Origin: Cercis canadensis
Taxonomy: Eukaryota > Streptophyta > Magnoliopsida > Fabales > Fabaceae
NCBI GenBank assembly: GCA_003255065.1
Contig: QAOA01000580.1
Location: 538,458-602,457, forward strand
DNA length: 64,000 nucleotides
Reading direction: 5' to 3'
Position numbers and translations under genes: made by a program. Below are positions 13,801 to 24,536 of the stretch, in pieces. Below the pieces are notes generated by a model that made no database searches, was not told where the DNA came from, and was given only the letters and a program-made list of their open reading frames with translations. Each line of letters begins with the position of its first letter. Positions within the stretch are counted from its first letter, which is position 1.

Positions 13801-16800
13801 TGGATCTCCTTCTAAGAGCTTAAGGTTTTAGGTTAATTGATTCCTTGACATGATATCAGAGCTTATGATGAAATGGTCAAGAGTTTAATCCTAGCTGCCC
13901 TCATCTCTCCTAATTGAATTAAATTTCAGCACATGGCAAGGAGGCTTGTGCTTTGTTCATGCTTAAAGCCCAAAGGGCTTTTGTGTGCGGGGGCATGTTA
14001 AATATAAAACCAGTGTTGGGATTTTTCCTAACAGTTTAAGCTTTTGGGATAATTAGTTTCCTTGACAAATATGATGCAACTGTACTTCAAAATTGTTCTT
14101 GAACATGTACCTCCTTCTTTTGAGGTATGGTACCGCTTGGCCATGCCAAAGTACTTATCTGGTAGTTCTTCTGTGCCTCCCCTCTGTCCACTTTTGTTGT
14201 TGCATTAAGCATGTGGGTTGATACCCATACCTGATATGGGGTCCTACACATCATGGCAGCATATCACTGGGAGGTATAATGGCGAACCCTGTTGCATACC
14301 ATGTCAAGAACCAACTCTCCCAAAAGCTTAAGTTGTTAGGTGAAGGCCGGGAATGGTTTTATATCTAACAGAATGGAAGAAAGAGAAAGAAAGATTGTTG
14401 AGGGATGGGGAGAGTGAGAAATAGGAGAAAGGGGCAGCTGCATTTCTTGGTTGATTGCTGGCAGCATGGCACTGCCATAGTGCCATTCTAATGGAATGAG
14501 AAAGGTAGTGGGAGTGTCTGAGGGAATCTTGCAAACTTCTCAATGCTAAAAGAGATGAGTGATGAGTTATTGTCCGGTCTTTGAATTAAGGCACCAAATG
14601 GCCAGCTTTGGTGCTGTTTTGCTCCTTTACCAGGTTTCATTTTATTTTTTTATTTTATTTTTTGTAAAATCTCTGCAAATATTCAGTATGACATGTTTCA
14701 TTTGGCTTGTATTGACTGTGTAATTGTCATTGTGTCTCAGTCTTTTATTTGATAGCAATGCTTTGAGAGAGGTTATGTTGAAATTTGCTGTTCTTTCAGT
14801 TTTACTCAATTTTTTTTTTTTCTTTTATTTGTGGATTATATAAGCCCTTCCATGATGCCAATGCTATATGTTGTAGCCTGGTGAAGGTTTACTGGTTTCC
14901 TTAGAGAATTTCTTAATTATTCCTAACGTGTGGAAAAATCTTGTCAAACTAAATTCTGTTGGATATGCAGGTTCATGTTCCTCCATCATGTATGCTTGAT
15001 GGAGTTCATTCACAGCATTTCTTTGGAACTGGTGTCATAATATATCACTCTCAAGACATGGGATTAGTTGTGGTTGACAAGAATACAGTTGCAATATCTG
15101 CTACTGATGTGATGCTATCCTTTGCTGCTTTCCCAGTTGAAATTCCTGGAGAGGTAAATCTTTTGCTAGTAGAATGTGACTGTAAAATTATAAATGAATA
15201 AATATAGTAGGATGTATCTCTTTTACTTAATATTGCTATTCCCTCTAATTGCAGGTGGTATTTCTCCATCCTGTTCACAATTATGCTCTCATTTCATATG
15301 ATCCCTCTGCTCTGGGACCTGTTGGTGCTTCAGTGGTCCGTGCTGCAGAGCTGCTTCCAGGTGGGTTTTACTTCATGTAATTAATTTTCGGTTGATTGAA
15401 CATGACTATTGGGATCCCTACTTGATAAAAATTCTATATTCTCACTAAGACTACTATTTATGTGTTGGATGAATAGATAAAAGTTGACTGACTGTTCTCT
15501 TCTGCCCCCTCCAAAATCTTTCAATGATTTGCTACTGCTTAAAATTCCAAATTTGCATGATGCTTGTGCTGGTGATTAACCTAGTGTGAACTTATTTACT
15601 ACATCTCTTCTCAGTCGATGGTTTAGTTAATGTGGATAGAACTCAGTTGGCTCAAACATATATTTCCTCATGTAGGGAAGTTATTTGCTTCTTGTTTACT
15701 GGTAAATAGCTCTTGTAAGAAATGAGGAAACTTGTGAGGTAAATAAAGTTTTTTAGCTGCTAATAATACATTTAAGACATAGATGATATGGGGAGCATAG
15801 ATCAGAGGGAATTTGCATTATTATTATTATTTATCCGTACCAGTGAAAGACTCATATCTAGATACATTTTCTCATCCAGAACCTGCATTACGTCGTGGGG
15901 ATTCTGTTTACCTTGTGGGGTTGAGTAGAAGCCTTCAAGCAACATCCAGGAAATCTGTTGTTACCAATCCGTGTGCTGCACTAAATATAGGATCTGCTGA
16001 TTGCCCACGTTACCGTGCAACCAATATGGAAGTAATTGAGCTTGATACTGGTAATTTTGGATTTGTGCGTCTATGTTGTCAACGTCTTATTCAGATATGG
16101 CTAAAATGGCTGACCTCTTAACGTGTTGAATCCAGATTTTGGGAGTACATTTTCGGGTGTTCTAACGGACGAGCATGGAAGGGTACAAGCTATATGGGGA
16201 AGCTTCTCAACTCAGGTTTCCACCAATTATTCACTGTTTACATGGGCAGAGCTAGACACCTCTTGTTTTCTGGCAGGGCAGTGCATATGCAGGATAAAAA
16301 TCACTTCACTAAACATAAGTTAAACAATAAAACTAATAATCCCTAATATTTTTTTATAGAAAAGTAAACCCTAATATTGGACTTCTGGTTAGAAAGTAAA
16401 GAACAAAAATTAAACTTTAAAAGATGATATTGTACTAAATTAAATTATGGCTGTGAGAATTTAAAGAGTATATTTTCTGTGTTACGTTTTAATATTTTCA
16501 TCCAACATAAATACAAAAGCCTGACTTCGAGCACCTGCATTCTCGTAGAAGGCAAAGAGAGGAAAGACCAAAGGTGGAGTGAAACGAGAAAAGACAAATT
16601 TTACCCAAAACTCAAAAGGCTGCATGGTGGTGGGTTGGTTTGAAGTCTATACGCTGTTCCTTTTCATTTAAAATTCTTATTTTAATTATGAAGGACATTT
16701 TACTATTTAGAGTCTGCATCGATTTTACTAAAATTCAATGACAAACCATTATACTAAAAGAATAAAGCATTTACGTGTAAATATTTTTTTTATTGGTCTG

Positions 16801-19800
16801 ACAATCTTAGGAAGATTAATACCTTTCTTTTTATTGAGGTGTGCTTGATAAGAGAGTTGGAAAGTGAGAAGGTGGAAGATAGAGAGGCAAGTGAAAATGG
16901 AGAGGAATGGAAAGATTGTAATTTTACTTTTTGATGCTTAGTAGAGAATGCTGAAAGTGGAATGGTTAAAATTATTTTCAACCCCTTTACTTGGTACAAG
17001 TAAAAGTAAAGTGGAAGAAAATATATTATAACTATAACAAACATATTATCCTTATTGGTTACATTTCTAACCAAAGTGAAAGTGTTAAAAAAAATTGTGT
17101 ATTCATTTTGTTTGGAATTTTGGTATCACATCTTTCACTTCATTTTTATCCAAATGGTGGCTGTCTGGCTGCTCTATTTTCGTTCCTTCCTATTTATTCT
17201 TCTAAGAAGCAGGCATACAATGACTTTTTTATTTTCAATCCTCTTATTTTTAATTCTCATTTTATTCTATAACAAACATGCCATAAATTTACTTGGGAGT
17301 GCACTGAAAGGATATTTATTATCAAGTAGTATATATATAAGCATGCACACATACACAAACACAAGTTATTTTTTGAATTTTTGGGGAGTTCAGGCTCAAA
17401 TGATTTTATGCTCTGCCCCTGACTGTTTATAATGCCCTTTATGCATATATTGATGCTGTTGCTCAAATTCCCCGTTTCAGCTCAAATTTGGTTGCAATAC
17501 ATCAGAAGATCATCAATTTGTTAGGGGTATTCCAGTGTATGCTTTGAGTCAGGTCCTCGACAAGATTGTATCTGGTGCAAATGGGGCACCTCTTCTCATA
17601 AATGGCGTGAAAAGGCCTATGCCGCTTGTCAGAATTTTAGAGGTTGAACTTTATCCAACATTGCTTTCTAAGGCTAGGAGTTTTGGCTTAAGTGATGATT
17701 GGATACAGGTATAGATCTTCCTGATTATTTGTTTCCATTTTTAATTTTACCCTTGTTTTGTTGTTTTCTTTGTTTCACATGCAAAATGTAAAATATCTTT
17801 TCTTGCTCTAGGTTATTGGTAGTACTATTATGAATTTATGATAATCTAATAGCAATAAAAGACCCCCACCCCTACTCCACTGACTCTTATGGCCTCACTA
17901 TTTTAGTGGGTGAATAATGATTTCTAGCATTGTCTTTACCAAGACTTGAAATTGTAGATAAAAGCAGCAAATATATTTGAATCTGGTTAAAACATCTGTG
18001 CACAAGTTAATATTCTATTGGAACTCGTATATTATAGATTCAAGTAATATTGCTTGATTAAGAGATAAGCTTAAAACTAATTAAAATGTTTCAAAATGGT
18101 GGCGATCTGTATTTATGATGGATTATCCACGATAGAATTTAAGATTTTATTTTTTCAGCATAAGAACACCAGGGTTTAAGGTTCTAGGCTATCACGCTCC
18201 CTCATTGAAATGATATTATTAATGATGACATCAGTTCAGAGGCTCTTCTGGGCTTGATTGAGGCCTCGTTACATGAGGATTGACACCCCACTGCTAACAA
18301 ACCCATAAGGACAACTTGGACAATAAAATAAAGATCCAATAACAGCTAAAACGATAAACCTATGCCCAAATATAGCCCATGACCAAAACGTAATATAATT
18401 AATAAATATTGGAACAGTTACTAAATTACCCCCAAGACTGAGAATCACAATCAGCCCCAAAATAAAAACTAAACCAAATTACTAAAGATAATGTGGTTTT
18501 TAAACTTAGATTTTCTTGAAGCGAGTCCATCCTGCATCTGTGCATGAAGCTTAGTATGAGCTCTATCTATTTTCTGTGCATGAAGCTTAGCATGAGATCT
18601 ATCTATTTTCTGTTCATGAAGCTTAGCATGAGCTCTATCTATTTTCTGTCCATGAAGCTTAGTATGAGCTCTATCTATTTTTAAGGTGAGCAAGTACTCT
18701 TTGTAAGTGTTGATTTTGACGTTTCACAAAAGTTATTGTCTACTTGTTGATGGTCGTTAGAGTCTATTTTTCTGTTTTAGCTTCACTTTCTCTGTTGCCT
18801 TGCCGTATCAAACTGAAATTAGGCAAGTAGATAGAATGTATAAAATTTGCAGTACAGTTCAGAAATAGATAAAAAGAATAGTTTTTCTTTTTCAAGGATT
18901 AGTTGAACGTTTTATTTATAAGGTAATGTACAAAATGGAATACAAGTTTTACTTAAAGGAATATTTCAAGCAAGACCAAAAAGGTTTAATATGTCTTTTC
19001 AGTCTCAATAGTTTAGTAGCTGGACACTCACACCTTTTATTGCTTATTGAAAGAACTAGTTTGGATTGCCATTCTTGTAATTTGGTATTAATGATAATTG
19101 GTAACAATTGTTGTAGGCACTTGTCAAGAAAGATCCAATTAGACGACAGGTATTACGAGTTAAAGGTTGTTTTGCCGGATCAAAAGCTGAGAATCTTCTA
19201 GAACAAGGAGACATGGTTCTGGCAATCAATAAAGAACCAGTGACATGCTTCCGTGACATTGAAAATGCTTGCCAAGTGTTAGACAAATCTGATACCAGTG
19301 ACGGAAAACTTCACATGACTATTTTCCGGCAGGTAAATGAGAATACTCGTCCTTTGCAGATCACCTTTATTTTATTTGTCTCTTTTGATTTTTTCCATCT
19401 CTTTCTTGCGGAAGGGATTGTGGAGGGTGATGAATGAACTTTTGGTTGTATTTTGTGTTCATTATTGAGGTGCATAGAATGTCCTAATAGTTGATTCCGA
19501 TGGTGCATCAGGGACGTGAAATTGATCTTCTTGTGGGAACAGATGTCAGGGATGGGAATGGCACAAGTCATGCAATTAATTGGTGTGGTTGTATTGTTCA
19601 AGATCCTCATCCAGCAGTTCGTGCCCTTGGATTTCTTCCTGAAGAAGGTCATGGCGTGTATGTGGCGAGGTATGATTTTAACTTGTGCTTGCAAATATTT
19701 CTTGCTCCAAAAGCGTACAGTGCCTGATTAATGATTAGTGGCAAAATGGGGTGTTTATATGAAAGCAATTGTGTGAATGCCTACTCTTATCTTTTTTATT

Positions 19801-22662
19801 TTTTTTGGAATAGTAGAAGAAATAATGAAAATAGAATTACAAAATTGAAAGAAAACAAGGAAAAAAAAAAAAAACAGAGAAAATAAAACAGCAAAGCTAA
19901 AATGCTCAAAGACGCAATAATGTTGTCCAACTTATTGCGGTAGTTAGCAACCTCACTTGGACCATCCTATGCTTGCAAACTATTATCAACTGAGGTCCAT
20001 ATAACTAGATGTAAAGCCTGAACAATTGAATACAGCTTCCAGCTTAATATCTTTGCACATAATTATTTTAAGATAATCCTGAACTACTAAACTCTTCAGG
20101 ATTATATTAAGGTAATCCTCATTCCTCACCTCCCTCTATCCCCCTCCNNNNNNNNNNNNNNNNNNNNNAACCCCCCCCCCACACACACACACACACACAA
20201 CAACAACAACAACAAAAAATGTTATTGTTCTCCAGCAATATCTTAATAGTTCTGCTCATAGAATTTTTCAAAATTTACAGGTGGTGTCATGGGAGTCCTG
20301 TACATAGATATGGTCTATATGCTCTTCAGTGGATAGTTGAAATTAATGGAAAACCCATTCCAGATTTAGATGCTTTTGCGAATGTGACAAAGGTACGCAA
20401 ATTTACCATGCAGAGTTGCAACATTCTTTTTTCTTGTCTCCTCTCTTCTCTTCTGTGTTTCTTTCTATTCCCTAGTTGAAAGCTCACATTTTTTATGTGA
20501 TGTTCATCGTGATTTTAAAATTAGAGTGCAGGACATATATACATGTAGGTGGGCCCTTTCTACTGGAATGGGACATGATGAATACGTAGATATTAATTTA
20601 GACTAATATTATATAATGAAAACTATTTATTAACCAAATTATGGGATGCTGGCATTCCCCGTGGATAGGATGCTAGTGGAACATGTACATAGCAGGAATT
20701 ACTTATTTGAAAAAAAGTTTATGGTGTTTGTAAATTTGTGGCTACATTTGACCTGCCTCTGAAGTTTCATCGGAATACCTGAACTACAAGCTATTCCTTT
20801 GTATCACAGCCAAATTTGCATATTTCAGAAAGATTATGCTAATTATTGTCATGTATAACTTATGGTGTGCTTATGAGTTAAAAGTTGGGGGAAAATGAGA
20901 GGCAAGGAAATGTTTAAGTGTGTCCACTCCTTTATTTGAGAGTAGTTTAAGATTGAAAGGAAAAGGAAACCAGGGGATACCTCTGACTCCTCCATTCTTT
21001 TTTTGACTACAAATTTGTGTTCTCCCGATTTGGAGGGTTTGGGGAGAAAATCTAGTACATTTACTATTATACCCCTTTTCTCTCCTGGCTTTGTCTGACG
21101 CATCTCTGTTCTCCGTCGATTTCTCCAGCGCCACCTTGTTTTCTCTTCTCCAGTAAACTTTCCCTTCCTCTAACTAATTTCATTTCTTAGATCTCTCATT
21201 GCACTGAAAATCTGAAAACCATTGAGAAATGGGAAAACTCACAGAATCAGACCCTGTTTCTGTTTGATCGCTCTGTTGAGCAGATCCAGTGCACAATGTG
21301 CTCTGCCTGTGAAAACCCCTGCAACCAAGTCCAATCGTCACCCTCACCCTCTCTGCCTCCGCCACCACCTTCTCAGTCTTCCTACTAATACCCGCCACCA
21401 GCATCCACCGATGGTAATGGAGGAGGAATCGGCGGCACCTATTACTCACCGCTGAATAATAGAAACTACCCAACTCCGCCTTCACCCAACCCAATTGTGC
21501 CTTATTTTCCGTTCTACTTCTACAGCCCTCCTCCGTCCATGGCAGCTCCGTCACCATTAACAACTTAATTTTTATTTGTTTGATGTAATAGCCCGAAGCT
21601 CTAATATTTTAAATTAGTTAATTAATTTATTTTTTTTGAAAAATAATTATTTTTTAGTTTTATTTATGGAGGTTTCTTAGATATTTTTAGTATTTATGTA
21701 GTATGTTATACTACATAGGAATAACCAATAAATGAATGACATGTGTACAAATTAACTATTTTTAAGTTTGTTTAAAAAATTAAATAAAGGAGGTTTCTTA
21801 GATACTTTTAGTATTTATGTAGTATGTCATACTATATAGGAATAACCAATAAATAAATAACATGTGTACAAATTAACTATTTTTAAATTTGTTTAAAAAA
21901 TTAAATAAATTATATTTTATATATAATAAAATATAAAAATTATGTATGCTTGCTACGTCATTATAGTATGACATACTTACATAGTATCACAGAATTTCCG
22001 TTAAATAAATTATATTTTATATATAATAAAATATGAAAATTATGTATGTTTATCACGTCAGTGTAGTATGACATATTTACGTAGTATCATAGAATCTTCG
22101 TTTATTTATTAATTAGTTTAGAGAGAGAGAAATATGAGAGATAGAATAGGAAAAAAAAAGTATATTATATTATTCAATTTTATATTAAATATCTCTATTC
22201 TAATAATAATGAATAAATTTGTAAAAGTATATTACAATATGACATTTTTTTCCCTTTTTTTTTATTTTTTTATTCTCATTTTAATCATACAAATAAGGGA
22301 GAGGAATCCTCCTTCTATTCCTTTCCTTCCCTTCTCCATTTGTTTTTGTATCCTACCCCTTCCTTTTCTCTTCAACTCCCAAATAAAGCATTAGGAGGAC
22401 GTTTACATTTAGGACTGAAAAAGGCTTCTTTGTCAATATATTCTCTTGAATTATAGTTTGTAATGATCCTCTCAAATGTTTGCAGGAATTGAAGCATGGG
22501 GAGTTTGTTCGTGTAAGGACAGTTCACCTCAATGGGAAACCACGTGTCCTAACACTGAAGCAAGATTTGCACTACTGGCCTACGTGGGAGTTGAGATTTG
22601 ATCCAGAAACTGCAATTTGGCATCGAAATATAATCAAGGCATTGGACTGCAGTAGTGTTTGA
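4887..22662 (+). CDS. DEG7: DEG7, DegP/HtrA-family serine protease with PDZ domains (24 exons, complete)
   Basis: Exons: 4887-5178, 5753-5823, 6556-6690, 7260-7318, 7394-7430, 8269-8394, 8524-8613, 9399-9464, 9545-9601, 9722-9787, 10020-10127, 11606-11686, 12097-12146, 12569-12734, 13195-13707, 14971-15153, 15255-15360, 15880-16050, 16136-16215, 17481-17708, 19117-19332, 19512-19669, 20281-20392, 22486-22662. All introns are GT-AG and the phase closes, giving 1115 residues (Arabidopsis Deg7 has about 1100). The active trypsin-like domain carries His93 (TNRHVV), Asp124 (VHDFGFF) and Ser208 (GGSSGSP). PDZ-like segments follow (about 262-365, 375-475). A second protease-like domain (about 636-835) lacks the His and Ser motifs ([19 protein letters not shown]) and is degenerate. 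Two C-terminal PDZ-like segments lie at about 865-1075. Known role: Arabidopsis Deg7 is reported to act on the stromal side in photosystem II repair, and its degenerate domain in oligomerisation. Start: the first ATG (4887) gives the conserved MGDPLERLG; no typical transit peptide is visible. Residues 571-577 are PKKRRVK, a nuclear-signal-like motif. Confidence 0.96.
6363..6521. repeat. AT, TTTA and TC microsatellites in DEG7 intron 2
   Basis: A (TA)n run lies near 6366-6383, a (TTTA)n run near 6476-6495 and a (TC)n run near 6503-6519, shortly before the exon 3 acceptor at 6555. The TC run may also serve as the polypyrimidine tract. Confidence 0.7.
7807..7870 (-). repeat. tRNA-like module 1 inside the hAT MITE
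   Basis: Read on the minus strand it has a box-A-like stretch (ttggtttgatggttca) near its 5' end and a box-B-like stretch (gagttcgaatcc) about 45 bases later, separated by a small hairpin around ccttaggaagg. It is too divergent to call a functional tRNA, but it has the layout of a pol III internal promoter. Confidence 0.4.
7940..8002 (-). repeat. tRNA-like module 2 inside the hAT MITE
   Basis: On the minus strand it starts gttggcctaatggcaaa (box-A-like) and contains gggttcaaatcc (good match to box B, GGTTCRANYCC), again with a small central hairpin (ttccttggaagg). It parallels module 1 in length, order and hairpin, so the two look like diverged copies. It is probably not an active tRNA: no convincing acceptor stem pairing was seen. 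Confidence 0.45.
13813..14370. mobile_element. LTR-retrotransposon fossil fragments in DEG7 intron 15
   Basis: Three pieces share one motif, of the form cttaagcttttgggataatt followed by ggttccttgaca: about 13816-13850 (+), 14033-14064 (+) and 14294-14343 (-). The first is followed by tgatatcagagc at 13851, which resembles the primer-binding site complementary to initiator Met-tRNA used by many plant Copia elements. The pieces therefore look like ends of old, broken LTR elements in both orientations. No internal domain was recognised. They are old. Confidence 0.5.
16216..17480. other. DEG7 intron 19, AT-rich with a possible MITE at about 16838-17285
   Basis: The stretch begins aggtgtgcttgataagagag near 16838, and the complement of its far end reads tggcatgtttgttatagaat near 17285. 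Such GGTGTG/GGCATG-type inverted ends are common in plant MITEs. No target-site duplication was found, so this is a weak call. There is no exon in the interval. Confidence 0.35.
18541..18682. repeat. 36-bp minisatellite, four copies, in DEG7 intron 20
   Basis: Copies start at 18541, 18577, 18613 and 18649; each begins with t[gtc]catgaagcttag and ends in ctatctattttctg. The units differ at only a few positions. Because 36 is a multiple of three, an open frame survives on the minus strand through the repeat (unit of the form KIDRAHxKLHxQ, 18469-18693). I see no evidence that it is a gene. Confidence 0.85.
20148..20215. other. Assembly gap (21 N) followed by C, CA and CAA simple repeats, DEG7 intron 22
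   Basis: N run at 20148-20168; then a C tract, a (CA)n tract and a (CAA)n tract up to about 20215. Exons 22 and 23 on either side join in phase, so the gap does not remove coding sequence unless an unseen small exon lies inside it. Confidence 0.9.
21284..21568 (+). pseudogene. Hydroxyproline-rich glycoprotein pseudogene inside DEG7 intron 23
   Basis: In the frame beginning at 21284 the translation reads [15 protein letters not shown], then a proline-rich stretch, then [11 protein letters not shown] plus PPPS, ending at TAA 21566-21568. An in-frame TAA at 21386-21388 interrupts it. The Cys motif C-x2-C-x2-C-x3-C followed by Pro blocks and the PYFPFY motif match a plant family of small GPI-anchored hydroxyproline-rich proteins. 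The same motif (NPMLPYFPFYF) occurs in the live gene at 24 kb. No signal peptide lies upstream and the tail lacks a GPI signal, so it is a broken, partial copy. It shares the orientation of DEG7, opposite to its relatives downstream. Confidence 0.8.
21668..22105. repeat. A-A-B-B repeat block in DEG7 intron 23
   Basis: Unit A (about 121 bp, starting ggaggtttcttagata) occurs at 21668 and again at 21789. Unit B (100 bp, starting ttaaataaattatatttta) occurs at 21901 and again at 22001. Within A the stretch tatgtagtatgttatactacata is a small palindrome. The complement of B carries a similar run (ctatgtaagtatgtcatacta), so B looks like a diverged inverted relative of A. The block resembles a fold-back MITE whose two arms were each tandemly doubled. 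Confidence 0.7.
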
Positions 22663-24029
22663 GTAGAGTATATCATTGTTAAGCGCATTCCTGTGGAAGA
22701 AGCAGCAGAGGAGCATATAAATGTTGGGGACAGAGACTGACATCTTCCAGGTTGAGACTTGAATTTGGTGCTGCTGCTGCATTGCAGATCCATGCATTGC
22801 CTGGTTTCAACTTTCGAGTATGAAAAGTCCAGGTTGGCAGAGCTATATTTATTGTGGACCTTCTCATTATACCCTGTATGTTCATTATATGAAAAAAAAA
22901 ATATAAATGCCAAAGCTTGGGTAAAAATTAGGACAAAAAAAATAGTATTATTATTTTTTTAACCATTTCTTATTATTTAATAACAAAGGGAACTCTTAGG
23001 TTTGTCCATTCTCGTGTGAATCTCTGGTCAACCCCCATTCCATATGACTATGGCTTTGTGCAAACTGAATTTACTTGCTTCATCACAAGCTTAATGCGAT
23101 GCCAAAAGCATGAAGTGAAAGAATAGATTATTCTTGTCGATTTTTGGAACTTAGTTTGGATATGTCAACGTGGAAAACATTCTTGTGCTGTGCTCTTAAT
23201 AGATGCCAGATTTGCAATCTTGTAATTTTAAAGGGAGATAGCGTTGATATGACTAATCTATATATTATAACTTTGTGTTGCGTGGGTTGGAACATGGATG
23301 AGAGACCCTTATCCTACAATTCTATGTACGTATAATCTTATCAACCCAAATGAAATTCAAATGCTTTGAAGAACTTGCGGGGACAAACACAACGAAAATT
23401 TTCTTCTAATTTTCTCTTTCGATCTTATCATTGTCTCTTGTAAGATCTTATAAAATAGGAGCAGTTATAAAATTTGGGGCTTTTTCGCTAATAAAATAAA
23501 TAATAGAAGTAACTATGAACTCATAAATTCAGTGAGACAAATACCATCACAGATTGAGTATATATACCAGTTTTAGTTTAAAAGAAGAAAAAAATTGAAT
23601 TAGAGATAGCCTGAGAATTGTTTAATCTGGCTGCTTAGACATGATCTCGGTTTTGTTTGCCTCAAAAAGATATGTATTCATATTTTCGTATAAAAATCCT
23701 TATAACCACGACATTCCCTTTGCTTCAAAAACAATAACCAATATTTGATAACCACCAAAGATAGCAAACATCTCTCTCTGTCTCCTCAATTTCTCAATTG
23801 AAAAAGGGAAAAGATAATAATAACTAAAACTGAAAAAGGACGTATCTTGTACTTTCTTGTTAGCTAGGGAAAACTAAACAAAGAAAAAGATAATAATAAA
23901 TTATTAAAGGCAAGAACAGGATTCAAAATATAGTAAATTCCTTACAATTTCTGACACCATCCACAATTTCTATTCCTACTTGTGGATATAACAAAACAAA
24001 AGCACTAGGCTTTCATGAACAGAGACCAG
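22663..24029. other. DEG7 3' UTR and the intergenic space between convergent genes
   Basis: After the DEG7 stop comes T-rich sequence with a possible polyadenylation region near 22880-22990 (A-rich tract and short AATAAA-like variants). The rest is AT-rich with no gene I can support. The next gene is on the opposite strand, so the two are convergent. Confidence 0.5.
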
Positions 24030-24473
24030 CTAGTATATAAAAGAAAACAAAAATAGCATAATCATGCATGGCAACGTGACTAAAGATCCTTGAGCACTGG
24101 CTGCAGCAGAAGATCGAGGTGGTGGAGGAGGATACCTAAAATAAAATGGAAAATATGGAAGCATTGGATTTGGAGGTGGAGGAGCAAAGTTGATTATGTC
24201 CCTTGGTGGCGGTGGCTGTGATTGGGAGCTGGGTGGAGGCTGCTCCCCGGCACGATTCGGTGGCGGAGGTTTGAAAGTTGGTGCCTTTGGCGATGGCGGT
24301 GGTGGAGATGGATGAGGTGGTGGCGGTGGAGGTGGCGGGCAGTTGGTTGTGGCGGGAATTGGTGGTGGTGGTGATGAAAGTTGACAACTAAAGCATGCCA
24401 CCACAGTAGTGGGTGTAGTCTCTGGCAAACTCATCGTCACAGCAAAACACAGTGATGATAGCAGCGCAAACAT
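24030..24473 (-). CDS. Small secreted, probably GPI-anchored proline-rich (hydroxyproline-rich) protein
   Basis: Intronless, about 147 residues from the chosen start. The start at 24473 (MFALLSSLCFAVTMS) gives a compact signal peptide; an upstream in-frame ATG at 24536 would add 21 residues and cannot be excluded. After the signal comes a short segment with C-x2-C (CFSC), then blocks of Pro and Ser-Pro (predicted hydroxylation and arabinogalactan or extensin-type glycosylation), then the motif NPMLPYFPFYF. The C-terminus is a small-residue stretch (SSAAASAQGS) followed by a hydrophobic tail ending LFLFSFIY, the layout of a GPI-anchor signal. Expected site: outer face of the plasma membrane or the cell wall. 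It lacks the four-Cys motif seen in the related 21-kb pseudogene. Function within the family is poorly known. Confidence 0.8.
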   Translation of the reverse strand: MFALLSSLCFAVTMSLPETTPTTVVACFSCQLSSPPPPIPATTNCPPPPPPPPHPSPPPPSPKAPTFKPPPPNRAGEQPPPSSQSQPPPPRDIINFAPPPPNPMLPYFPFYFRYPPPPPRSSAAASAQGSLVTLPCMIMLFLFSFIY

Positions 24474-24536
24474 AACGTTGGGGAATGCCAGGGAGAATCT
24501 ATTAGACTTGTTAATTAGGAGATGTTCAATAATCAC

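Noticed and set aside
24136-24387. Alternative minus-strand Thr/Ser-rich frame within the proline-rich gene
   Set aside because: It is the frame-shifted shadow of the Pro codons in the real frame.
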